Shown here: positions 45,813 to 54,969 of the stretch, piece by piece
Layout of the letters: each line of letters begins with the position of its first letter
How positions within the stretch are numbered: the first letter of the stretch is position 1
Origin: an uncultured Methanospirillum sp.
Lineage (GTDB): Archaea > Halobacteriota > Methanomicrobia > Methanomicrobiales > Methanospirillaceae
Direction: 5' to 3'
Length of the DNA: 64,000 nt
Assembly (NCBI RefSeq): GCF_963668475.1
Contig: NZ_OY764544.1
Coordinates: forward strand, 1,860,001-1,924,000
The notes under the pieces: generated by a model
Seen by the model: the letters and a program-made list of their open reading frames with translations, nothing else
Told to the model about the DNA's origin: nothing
Database searches by the model: none
Position numbers and translations under genes: made by a program

Positions 45813-47254
45813 TATACTTCTCCTGATTCGGTGTGGTGTTCATGAGGCATCCAGGATGGTTTTTTGAGTTTCAAAAAGACCAGCGGAGGCCCGGCCAGCA
45901 GCACTGTTCCAAGAAGGACACCAAAGACATACTCAGCAGCATTCGGGTAGTAACTTGGAGGAATCAGACCCACGATAAACGCACAGACAACCCCGATGAT
46001 TCCAAGTCCACCGACAAGCCAGACTCCGATCATTCCTCCCGGTATCCGGTATGGCCGGGGCGTGTCAGCCTGACTGTACCGCAGTTTTATGAGTGAGGCA
46101 AAGACGAGAACATAGACGATGCAGAGAAGTTCCACAGTCATTGCAGAGAGTATCCAGTATGCCTGGTTGACTGACGGCAGAAATACGTACAACAGGGATA
46201 TGAGGGATCCTATGATCGCCTGGGTGATCAGGACACCAACCGGGGCACCATACTTGTTGGTATGGTCAAACATCGGTGGCATATTCCCTTCTTCTGCAAC
46301 TACGGCAAGCCCTTTTGCAGGACCAATAAGCCATGAGGCAAGCAGGGCTATCCCACCCACCGTTATCAGGACTGCAACCGGAGCGATGAGCCAGGCTATT
46401 CCCATTGTGGTAAAGAAGTACTGGATCGCCTGCATGACACCTGATGCCAGGTTGAGTTTCTCAACCGGAACGGCAAACGAGATTGCCAGAGTCCCAAAGA
46501 CCGTGCAGAAGAGGATGATGAGGGTTGAAAGACCCATTGCTTTTGGAAAGTCGGTCTGCGGGTTTCTGACCTCAAGGGCATGGAACCCTGCCATCTCCAT
46601 TCCGGCAAAGAGGAGAATGATGGTAGAGAAGAACGGAATGGTGGAGAGTGTTATCTGTGGTATCATCGCACCAACCGAGAAATGGGGAATTGCCAGGGGA
46701 GCACCGAGGACCACCCAGAGGACACCAAGGCAGATGATGAGAATAGCCGGTATGATACTCCCGACAATAGCACCGAAGTTCCCGAATTTTGCAGAAAACT
46801 CCTCGCCAAAGTATGCAACAGCCGTTGTTCCCCAGAATGCAACCATCATGACCGTGAACATGTACCACGGACTGGATGAGAGCTGAGGGGTCAGCGCAAA
46901 CGCGAGTGTTGATGCAATAAATGAGAGTGCGGTCGGGAACCAGACAAGGTTGTTCGACCATTCACAGAAAAGGGCAATAAACCCGCTCTTCTCTCCAAAT
47001 GCCTGTTTCACCCAGGTATATACACCACCTCCCTGAGGCCAGCCTGTTGCAAGCTCGGCACCTGCAAGCGCAATCGGGATAAGAAAGAAGATCGTTCCGA
47101 GAAGATACCACCCGATACATGACCATCCGTAGATTGCCATCGAAGGAAAATTCCTGACGCTCAGGACTGCAGCCACGTTTATCATGGCGAGCGAGAAGAC
47201 ACCAAGAATCTTCTTCACCGGCGGTTTGCCGGCCTTTATTACTGGTTCACTCAT
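45812..47254 (-). CDS. APC-family amino acid/amine antiporter
   Basis: A 480-residue transporter with 12 or more membrane segments. The APC signature near the start (AELATGWPQGGGVYTWVKQA) and LFAGMEMAGFHALEVRNPQTD, with the glutamate-rich turn of amino-acid/amine exchangers such as GadC and AdiC, are visible. It follows a pyridoxal-phosphate decarboxylase by 12 bases, so it most likely exchanges the external amino acid for the amine product. Which amino acid is not decided. Confidence 0.88.
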   Translation of the reverse strand: MSEPVIKAGKPPVKKILGVFSLAMINVAAVLSVRNFPSMAIYGWSCIGWYLLGTIFFLIPIALAGAELATGWPQGGGVYTWVKQAFGEKSGFIALFCEWSNNLVWFPTALSFIASTLAFALTPQLSSSPWYMFTVMMVAFWGTTAVAYFGEEFSAKFGNFGAIVGSIIPAILIICLGVLWVVLGAPLAIPHFSVGAMIPQITLSTIPFFSTIILLFAGMEMAGFHALEVRNPQTDFPKAMGLSTLIILFCTVFGTLAISFAVPVEKLNLASGVMQAIQYFFTTMGIAWLIAPVAVLITVGGIALLASWLIGPAKGLAVVAEEGNMPPMFDHTNKYGAPVGVLITQAIIGSLISLLYVFLPSVNQAYWILSAMTVELLCIVYVLVFASLIKLRYSQADTPRPYRIPGGMIGVWLVGGLGIIGVVCAFIVGLIPPSYYPNAAEYVFGVLLGTVLLAGPPLVFLKLKKPSWMPHEHHTESGEV

Positions 47255-47266
47255 AATTTCCTCTGA

Positions 47267-49567
47267 TTACTCTTTGATACAACTGACAAGGTACTTCCCG
47301 CCAACAACCTCTACGCCATGGGTATCATGACCGAATCCCGGGAACCGGGAGTCAAAGTCCTGGAGCCCTTTCAGGTACTCGAGAATCGGTCCCTTCTGAT
47401 CTCCGGCTCGTTCACCGGGAAGCAGCAGCGGGATACCCGGAGGATAGGGGACAACACCTGTTGCAACAACCCTGTCGCCCATCTCTTCGACCGGGACCTG
47501 TTCTACAGCCCCCCTGACCAGCCGCTTGTATGCATCTGCAAATGTGATCACCGGTTCAGGCAGCATTGAGAATGCCTGTGAAAGGGTCTCAAGCATCTTG
47601 TGATCCCGCTTGAATGCATGCATCTCTGTAGCAAGGTCAGGCAGGGTCATTGTGCCATACCGGTCAGGATAGGACTCAATAAGATCAGGGAAGACCTCTT
47701 CAAGCGGCGTGTTCTCATCATAGAGCCGCTTGAACTCAAAGAGTTCTGTGACAAGCGTTCCCCATTTCCCTTTCGTTATACCTACCGAGAAGAGGAAGAG
47801 GATGCTGTAATCTCCTGACTTCTCATTGATGATACCCCGGGTGTCAAGGAATTTAACCACAAGTGCTGCAGGAATCCCGAACTGCTCAAGGCTTCCATCA
47901 TTTGCAACACCGGGAGTCAGGACCGTGACCTTGATCGGGTCCAGCATGCAGTAGTCATCTTCAAGTCCTTCAAATCCGTGCCAGACATCACCAGGATGCA
48001 GAACCCAGCATGACGGATTGTCACGAAGTGTCTCTATCGGAGCATCGGTAAAGGATATCTTTTTGCCACTCTGGGGATCGGTAACCGCTTCAGGCTGCCA
48101 CATCCCAAACCACCAGTCGGCAGGGGTCTCTCTGTGGCCGATCTCCCGGTGAATCCGGGCCATGGTCCTTCTGAACCTGATAGCCTCCTCGATACATTCA
48201 TCGGTCAGGATCCTCCCTGATGGCCCGTCCATCATCTTGGATGATACATCCAGTGATGCAATGATGGTATAGAGCGGGGATGTGGAGGTGTGCATCATGA
48301 ATCCCTCGTTGAATCGCGAGTGTTCAATCGGAACCCTGCCGTTTCTGACATGGACCATGGATGCCTGCGAAAGGGCTGCAAGAAGTTTATGGGTGGACTG
48401 GGTTGCAAACACTGTCGGACCGGTGGGGTCCCGTGCCCCATCCCTCATGGCAAACCGGTCACGGTACAGCGGATTAAACCTCGCATACCCATACCATGCC
48501 TCATCAAAATGGATCCGGTCAACAGTCTGCCCAAGCAGATGCTCAACTTTTGCAGCATGATAGCAGAGACCATCATAGGTGGAGTTGGTGATGATGGCAT
48601 GAACCGGGTGATCACTGTCTGCATACTGTGTAAACGGACATGCCTGAACTTTTTTGGTGATGGCTTCAGGGGTCATCTGATCAGGGTGGATCGGGCCGAT
48701 GATACCGTACCTGTTCCGTGACGGGATGAGGTAGACCGGGACAGAGTGAGTCATGGTGAGGGCATGTTCTGCTGATTTGTGGCAGTTCCTGTCAACAAGG
48801 ACGATATCACCCTCGGTCACTGCCCCAAAAAAGACGATCTTATTGGCAGTTGATGTTCCGTTTGTGACAAAATAGGTCTTGTCAGCTCCAAACACCTTGG
48901 CAGCATACTTTTCAGCCTTTCCGATAGGTCCTGAGTGGTCAAGCAGTGAGCCGAGTTCATCGACCGATATCGAGAGGTCTGATCTGAAGAGTTGTTCGCC
49001 AAAGAAGGTGTGAAACGCCCTGCCGACAGGGGTTTTTCGAAACGCTGTCCCCCCAGCATGGCCGGGAGTGTGCCAGGAGTATTCAAAGTCACGGGAGAAT
49101 TTTATGAGTTCTGAAAAGAAAGGTGACAGCATCTGTTCCCGGTATCGCCTTGCGGCGGCTGCAATCCTTCCTGCAAGGAAATCAGGTGTGTCATCCATCA
49201 GGTAGACATATTCATTGATCTCCCTGATGATGTCTACAGTAAATCCGGCCGGAGCCTGTGAGGATGGTTGTGCAAGTAAGAAAATGGGGAGTTCTTCGTT
49301 GCGTCTTCTGATCTCATGGATGATTCTGGACGTGGATTCATGATTCTGTTGTGAATCACCTCCAAGGTTCCAGTTGATCAAGATACAGTCAACCCCGGGA
49401 AGCTGGGCTGCTGCTGCCCGGGCATCCTCAACTGATGACACGTCCCCTACAACTAATCCTGATTCTTCAAGCTTTTTTACAATTCTCCTCATTGTGCGGC
49501 CATGAGGAGTTTCAGTATTGATTGCATCATCTATGATAGCAATAGTCAGTCTCTCTTCAGGATTCAT
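47267..49567 (-). CDS. Orn/Lys/Arg decarboxylase family enzyme
   Basis: A 766-residue PLP enzyme of the large inducible class (AdiA, LdcI and SpeF are 710-755). The N-terminal wing domain is present (residues 1-140, IAIIDDAINTETPHGRTM). The aldolase-type core has HTPGHAGGTAF, TNGTSTANKIVFFGA, HFDEAWYGYARF and the cofactor lysine K394 in ATQSTHKLLAAL. A C-terminal domain follows. With the adjacent antiporter it forms a classic proton-consuming decarboxylation pair. Substrate may be arginine, lysine or ornithine. Alternatively it may supply polyamines. Confidence 0.92.
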   Translation of the reverse strand: MNPEERLTIAIIDDAINTETPHGRTMRRIVKKLEESGLVVGDVSSVEDARAAAAQLPGVDCILINWNLGGDSQQNHESTSRIIHEIRRRNEELPIFLLAQPSSQAPAGFTVDIIREINEYVYLMDDTPDFLAGRIAAAARRYREQMLSPFFSELIKFSRDFEYSWHTPGHAGGTAFRKTPVGRAFHTFFGEQLFRSDLSISVDELGSLLDHSGPIGKAEKYAAKVFGADKTYFVTNGTSTANKIVFFGAVTEGDIVLVDRNCHKSAEHALTMTHSVPVYLIPSRNRYGIIGPIHPDQMTPEAITKKVQACPFTQYADSDHPVHAIITNSTYDGLCYHAAKVEHLLGQTVDRIHFDEAWYGYARFNPLYRDRFAMRDGARDPTGPTVFATQSTHKLLAALSQASMVHVRNGRVPIEHSRFNEGFMMHTSTSPLYTIIASLDVSSKMMDGPSGRILTDECIEEAIRFRRTMARIHREIGHRETPADWWFGMWQPEAVTDPQSGKKISFTDAPIETLRDNPSCWVLHPGDVWHGFEGLEDDYCMLDPIKVTVLTPGVANDGSLEQFGIPAALVVKFLDTRGIINEKSGDYSILFLFSVGITKGKWGTLVTELFEFKRLYDENTPLEEVFPDLIESYPDRYGTMTLPDLATEMHAFKRDHKMLETLSQAFSMLPEPVITFADAYKRLVRGAVEQVPVEEMGDRVVATGVVPYPPGIPLLLPGERAGDQKGPILEYLKGLQDFDSRFPGFGHDTHGVEVVGGKYLVSCIKE

Positions 49568-49908
49568 ACTCTCCTCTCTGATAACAGAAGAACGGCATCA
49601 GTACCGAACATCTTCCCTTTCAGGAGGAGAAGGTACCTACCTTTGTAGAGAGGGGGATTAATCGTATAAAACAATAGTGACCGATTTCTGATACAGACTT
49701 GTGAGAGAGATACAAGTAATTGAATATATTTAAGATGATGATTAATTCCATACATTAGATCTAACTTCTGTGCATGTATGAATCAATTTGAGTGAAAAAA
49801 ATCTTACTGGTTGGTATCATCTGGTCATTCTTTCCGATCCAAATATCAGGCCTAATATCCCGAGTTTTTTAAGAAATATTTTTCAATGGGCAGATCAGAG
49901 TTCTACCT
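49568..49908. other. AT-rich divergent intergenic region
   Basis: Promoter region between the decarboxylase operon and the COG1361 genes. No gene, repeat or clear hairpin is seen. Confidence 0.5.
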
Positions 49909-51198
49909 ATGACTGGACATGGTAGGTCTGTTATTTTTTTTATATTTCTCATCGTCATTCTGATTTCCATAACTTCTCCAGTGTATGCAGGCGACAAATA
50001 CTCTTCCGGAGAGATGGTTCTGACCGCCGGGATAGGAGGAAGTAATGAACTCCAGATCGGTGAAAAGACCCAGGTCATCGTGACGGTAGCCAATGCCGGC
50101 CTTATCAATATGAAGTTCGTTAATACCGGAACGATAACTCCGGATTATCTCCCGACAACTGCCCTCTCACTCACTGCACTCCTTGATGGTGGCACCTCTC
50201 CGGTGCAGGTATCATCTGATTCCCAGGTTATCGGGGATGTCAAGGCAGGAACCGTTGTTCAGGCACCGTTTGTCGTAACCGTTCCGGATTATGCCCAGGC
50301 GGGAAGTTACCAGCTCCCACTCACGGTGAAGTACAAGTACATGGATGAAGCTACCCAGCATGGACTTGATGAGATCCAGTACAGTTTCAAGGAAGAAGAG
50401 CAGACGCTCTACATCCCGGTAACACTCAGAAAGAGCGTCCGCCTTGATGTCAACTCAATCAACACGGGAGACCTCAATGTCGGAGGTGATGGTCATATCA
50501 TCATAAACGTCACCAATAATGGTTCAGATGACGGGAAAAACACAGTATTCTACCTTGAGCCGGTAGGAAAGGGACCGATAGCCCCGTACCAGGACAGTGT
50601 GTACCAGGGAGATTTCCCGGCAAAAACCTCTGCCACCCTCTCATACAAAGTATCGGTTGCATCAAATGCCGATCCATCCATCCAGTATCCTCTGACACTA
50701 CAGGCTATATATACCGATTATCAGGGGCTCACTGCACAGAGTGATAAGAAGTCGATCAGTGCAGGATTCAGACCAAAAATATCATTTGTAATCGGAGATC
50801 AGCAGAACACGATAAACTCCGGCGGTGAAGGAGTCATCACTGTTCATTACAAAAACACCGGGTCTGACACTATCTATAACGCCCAGGCAGGAATCACGAT
50901 TGTTGATCCGTTCACCAGCGAGGACGATCAGGCCTACCTTGGTATGATGAAGCCCGGAGATACTGCTGTTGCAAAGTTTAAACTGAACGTCAACAGTGGT
51001 TCTACCGCTAAACAGTATGCCCTTGACTCAGAGATCAGATACACAGATGAGAACCTGACCGAATTTGTGTCAGATCCTATAAAGGTGCCGGTTACTGTGA
51101 CAGACTCTTCAGGAAATACGATGCTGATATCAGGAATTATCATCCTCATCATCATTGGGGGAGGATACCTCTACCTTCGTCGCAGGCAACTGATCTGA
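49909..51198 (+). CDS. COG1361-type surface protein with C-terminal anchor
   Basis: A 429-residue protein with a signal peptide (VIFFIFLIVILISITSPVYA), three Ig-like/NEW3-type beta domains (for example NELQIGEKTQVIVTVANAG and GEGVITVHYKNTGSD) and a C-terminal membrane helix (LISGIIILIIIGGGYLYL) followed by RRR. COG1361 proteins are S-layer-related and often sit beside RND exporters in methanogens. The next gene is a paralogue, and an exporter follows, so the three form an operon for surface or envelope transport. Confidence 0.87.
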   Translation: MTGHGRSVIFFIFLIVILISITSPVYAGDKYSSGEMVLTAGIGGSNELQIGEKTQVIVTVANAGLINMKFVNTGTITPDYLPTTALSLTALLDGGTSPVQVSSDSQVIGDVKAGTVVQAPFVVTVPDYAQAGSYQLPLTVKYKYMDEATQHGLDEIQYSFKEEEQTLYIPVTLRKSVRLDVNSINTGDLNVGGDGHIIINVTNNGSDDGKNTVFYLEPVGKGPIAPYQDSVYQGDFPAKTSATLSYKVSVASNADPSIQYPLTLQAIYTDYQGLTAQSDKKSISAGFRPKISFVIGDQQNTINSGGEGVITVHYKNTGSDTIYNAQAGITIVDPFTSEDDQAYLGMMKPGDTAVAKFKLNVNSGSTAKQYALDSEIRYTDENLTEFVSDPIKVPVTVTDSSGNTMLISGIIILIIIGGGYLYLRRRQLI

Positions 51199-51210
51199 GG
51201 AGTTCAAGAG

Positions 51211-52557
51211 ATGACACTCCTGACTCCTTCAGATTTTTATCTGGCAGGCCGGACTGCACACAGCGGGACCATGATACGGGTACTTCTTGCTCTGTTCATC
51301 CTCTCCCTCACTGTATCTGGATGCATAATCCATGTATCTGCAGTCCCGTACCCGTATGGAGAGCCTGAATTCATGGCAACCATCGTCGGAGATAATGAAT
51401 GCACTCCAGGGAATCTGACTCCACTTACCATTAAAGTTGCAAATATTGCTACAAACCCGGAGTTGATCCTTGACGCTTCAAATCCTGTCGAGTCAAGCCC
51501 GATCGTCTCGTATGCAGTACTGCTTACCCTGGAAGCGGGTAATGCTCCAGTAGATATCATCCATACCGTCCAGACCCTGCCGGTTCTTCCCCCTTCAACC
51601 GGCGTACCGCTCACCTTTCCGGTGATCATTCCTGCGGAAGCAAAAGCAGGGAACTATTCGCTTGATCTTAAGGTTCAATACCAGTACGCTGACTCGATTG
51701 CAAAAGATGGCCTTACCAATGTGTTCCATTACACGACCAGGGATACAACACTCACCATCCCGATCGTGATCAAGGAGAAGGTCAGACTGCAGGTTGACAA
51801 TATCACAACCTCATATATCGCACCCGGTCAGGAGGGAATTATCAGGGCAGACATCACGAATATCGGGTATTATTCTGGGGATAATGCATCGGCAGAACTC
51901 ACAACAGATCAGGAGAGCCCGATATCAGTATACCAGGGAAGTTACCACATCGGAACGTTTGGTATCGAAGAGACAAAGAGTGTTGAGTGGAGAGCGAAAG
52001 TATCAGATACCCTTGATGCAACCTCAATCCCGGCCACGGTCCAGATATCATATGAGGACAAGAACGGTAACCTCACATCTTCACAGCCGGTATCAATAGG
52101 AATCCCGGTAAGCAGGGGACCAAAATTCAACATCACGTATGATCAGCCAACTATAACACCGGGAGGAAGTGCGATTGTCCATGTTACATACATCAACACT
52201 GGAGATGCACCGGCCATCGGGGCAACCGCAAAGATCGTCCCGGTAACCCCGGTTTCATCAAAGCAGACCGGCGGACTGCTTGGAGATGTTGCACCCGGAG
52301 AGTCGGTTACGACCAGTTATGAGTTCATACTGAGTGAGAAAGCACTGGTCAAACCATACGGTGTGCTCACCGATGTGAAGTTCAGGGGAGAAGACGGTAT
52401 TGTATACCTTTCTGATCCTCTCAAGATAGAACTCAAAACGGCGGAACCCGGGATCCTCGCAACTCTCCTCTCCCCGGTCTCCCTGATCGTTCTCATCGGC
52501 ATACTCCTGATTATAGGATACCTGTTTCTCAAGCGTGAAGGGCTGATCAGAGCATGA
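51211..52557 (+). CDS. COG1361-type surface protein with C-terminal anchor
   Basis: A 448-residue paralogue of the preceding protein. A GAGGAG site precedes ATG 51211; an ATG at 51271 would start nearer the signal segment (VLLALFILSLTVSGCIIHV). It has three beta domains (NLTPLTIKVANIATN, GQEGIIRADITNIGYYSGDN, GGSAIVHVTYINTGDAPAIG) and a terminal helix (VSLIVLIGILLIIGYLFL) with KREG after it. It may form a periplasm-like adaptor for the RND protein that follows. Confidence 0.87.
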   Translation: MTLLTPSDFYLAGRTAHSGTMIRVLLALFILSLTVSGCIIHVSAVPYPYGEPEFMATIVGDNECTPGNLTPLTIKVANIATNPELILDASNPVESSPIVSYAVLLTLEAGNAPVDIIHTVQTLPVLPPSTGVPLTFPVIIPAEAKAGNYSLDLKVQYQYADSIAKDGLTNVFHYTTRDTTLTIPIVIKEKVRLQVDNITTSYIAPGQEGIIRADITNIGYYSGDNASAELTTDQESPISVYQGSYHIGTFGIEETKSVEWRAKVSDTLDATSIPATVQISYEDKNGNLTSSQPVSIGIPVSRGPKFNITYDQPTITPGGSAIVHVTYINTGDAPAIGATAKIVPVTPVSSKQTGGLLGDVAPGESVTTSYEFILSEKALVKPYGVLTDVKFRGEDGIVYLSDPLKIELKTAEPGILATLLSPVSLIVLIGILLIIGYLFLKREGLIRA

Positions 52558-52591
52558 TTCTGATCAGATTATCTCCTCAACGGGGTGAGTT

Positions 52592-54805
52592 ATGAGCCTG
52601 TTGAACTCGTTCTACTGCGGGGTATCTGATCAGGTACTGAAGCGACCTGCCGAGATCCTTCTTGTAATGGCCCTTCTCTTCCTTGCAGCTCTCATCGTGA
52701 TCGGAAATCTCTCTATGGAGTCGGGAGCATCCATCTATCTGAACCATGATGATCCTTCGATGCGATGGTATACCATCTATACAGACAAGTTCGCCCTTGA
52801 AAAGGATGTTGTCCTCTACATTTCAGCTCCGAAACCACTCGATCATGAACTAATAACAGACCTTGGAATCCTGAAGAAGGAACTGCTCAGGATACAGGGG
52901 GTTGAAGATGTCCAGACGGTGTATGATGCGATTCTGTTAACAAACCAGGGAACAATCCCGGCAACCAACGATGAGATCGCAGAGGCCTTTGCACGACTTC
53001 CCAAATCGGATCAGAAAGAGATAGTCCCTGATTCCCTTCACACCCTCGGGACGGTTGTCACGAAAGGTGACACCCAATCACTCCTTGATCCTATTCAGAC
53101 AGTAATCGCAGATGCACACCTGCCTCCGGGTGTAACCATCGAGATCAGCGGGAGTGATGCCTTTGATCAGCAGATGATGACCGAGATGACAGAACAGATC
53201 TTCGTTCTCATCCTTGGTGCCTTTATCCTGATGTTTATCGGCCTCTTTGTCCTGTTCGGATCTGTACGGTACCGTCTTCTTCCCTTAGCCTTCGTCATGG
53301 TCGGCCTTGCATATCTCTTCGGAATACTCGGGGCACTGCGTATCCCGATCAACATCGGGGCAATCGGAGGATTTCCAATCCTTCTCGGGCTTGGGATAGA
53401 TTATGCAGTTCAGTTCCAGGCCCGGCTCGATGACGAACTCAAAACATCCAGCCTTGAAGATGCTATCAGAACAACGATCTGCAACACCGGATCTGCGGTC
53501 CTGTACGCGATGGTTGCAACGATGCTCGGGTTTGTTGTCCTCTTCATCACCCCGCTTCCGATCCTTACCGGGTTCACATTCACCGCTATCATCGGCATCC
53601 TCTGTGCGTACGGAGCAACACTCTTTGGTTTCCCGGCACTCGCCATCCTGATCAGGTACCGCCCGAAAGAGAAATCAGAATGTGGAGGGCTCCACTTCTT
53701 TGAGAAGTATAATAAGGTACTTTCAGGTGTTGCAGAAAGGATTGCCAGGGCTCCGGTGCTTGTTCTCGTTATCGTCCTGATGCTTGCCGGTATCGGAATG
53801 GTAATCGATGATCTTATTCCCATAGATACCACCGAGGATTCGATGGTCCCGTCAGATATGCCTGCAAAAGTGGTGATGGACAAGGTAACCAACCTTCTCG
53901 GGTCCCAGACACCGGTAGAACTTGTCCTTACCGGATCTGATCTGACCTCACTCGAATCACTCCAGTGGATGGACAGGTATGGAGCATTTATCTCGTCGGT
54001 TTACCCAGATGAGATCATCGGGTACACCAGTATTGCAACCCTTGTAAAGGAGTATAACGGTGGAGATCTCCCGACTTCCTTGTCAGAACTCGATCAGGTT
54101 CTCTCAACAATTCCTGAAAGTGATAAGAAGAAATACCTTTCAGACAAGACCATCGGGCTGATGGAGTTTCAGACCATCTCATTAAAGGCTCAACAGATGA
54201 GCGATCTCAGGAGGGTCGTCACTGACAATGTCGGGTGGGCACAGCCACCACCAGGTCTTTCTGCACGGACCAGCGGGATGTTTGAACTAAATGCAATCAC
54301 CCTGGATGATATTGTCAAGTTCAAACCACTGATGACAAACCTTGCATTCCTGATGATCCTCCTCTTCCTCATCTTTGCGTACCGGCATTTTGTATCGATT
54401 GCACCGATGGTTCCGATCATCTGCGTTGTTGGCTGGAATGCACTGGTGATGTATATTTTTTCGATAGATTACACGTTTATTACCGCATCACTCGGAGCAA
54501 TTACCATAGGAGTCTCATCAGAGTACACAATTCTGATGATGGAGCGCTACCTTGAAGAACGGAAAACAACCCCTGATCTGATCGAAGCCATCTCAAAGAG
54601 TGTCCAGAAGATCGGAGCATCAGTGACGGTATCCGGCCTGGTCACAGCATTCGGGTTTTCTGCTCTCCTGCTTTCATCATTCCCGATTATTTCCAACTTC
54701 GGAGTTATGACCGTGATAGCAGTATTATTCTCACTTATCGGGGCGATTCTTATCATGCCGGCAGTTCTTGCAATACTCGGCAGGATCGAGGATCACTTCG
54801 GGTAA
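52592..54805 (+). CDS. RND-superfamily exporter (HAE3/MmpL type)
   Basis: A 737-residue membrane protein with the two-fold RND plan: a helix, an extracytoplasmic loop (about 45-195), then six helices, repeated once. Family features are LGAFILMFIGLFVLFGSVRY, GGFPILLGLGIDYAVQFQAR with the conserved aspartate, and its second-half counterpart AITIGVSSEYTILMMERYLE, where a glutamate replaces it. HAE3 proteins export hydrophobic or lipid-like molecules by proton flow. Placement after two COG1361 proteins points to envelope biogenesis. Confidence 0.9.
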   Translation: MSLLNSFYCGVSDQVLKRPAEILLVMALLFLAALIVIGNLSMESGASIYLNHDDPSMRWYTIYTDKFALEKDVVLYISAPKPLDHELITDLGILKKELLRIQGVEDVQTVYDAILLTNQGTIPATNDEIAEAFARLPKSDQKEIVPDSLHTLGTVVTKGDTQSLLDPIQTVIADAHLPPGVTIEISGSDAFDQQMMTEMTEQIFVLILGAFILMFIGLFVLFGSVRYRLLPLAFVMVGLAYLFGILGALRIPINIGAIGGFPILLGLGIDYAVQFQARLDDELKTSSLEDAIRTTICNTGSAVLYAMVATMLGFVVLFITPLPILTGFTFTAIIGILCAYGATLFGFPALAILIRYRPKEKSECGGLHFFEKYNKVLSGVAERIARAPVLVLVIVLMLAGIGMVIDDLIPIDTTEDSMVPSDMPAKVVMDKVTNLLGSQTPVELVLTGSDLTSLESLQWMDRYGAFISSVYPDEIIGYTSIATLVKEYNGGDLPTSLSELDQVLSTIPESDKKKYLSDKTIGLMEFQTISLKAQQMSDLRRVVTDNVGWAQPPPGLSARTSGMFELNAITLDDIVKFKPLMTNLAFLMILLFLIFAYRHFVSIAPMVPIICVVGWNALVMYIFSIDYTFITASLGAITIGVSSEYTILMMERYLEERKTTPDLIEAISKSVQKIGASVTVSGLVTAFGFSALLLSSFPIISNFGVMTVIAVLFSLIGAILIMPAVLAILGRIEDHFG

Positions 54806-54969
54806 TCCTTCTCCTTCTCTGTACATAGAAATGATATCACCAGAAACAACCCCTGATTCTTTGTACCGGTCAGCATTAATGAAGCCATATTATACATATT
54901 CTCATGATTTATTCAAAATCGAGGATAGAATAAGTTTAATTAGGTCAGATCCTCAATAACAGCATAGAG

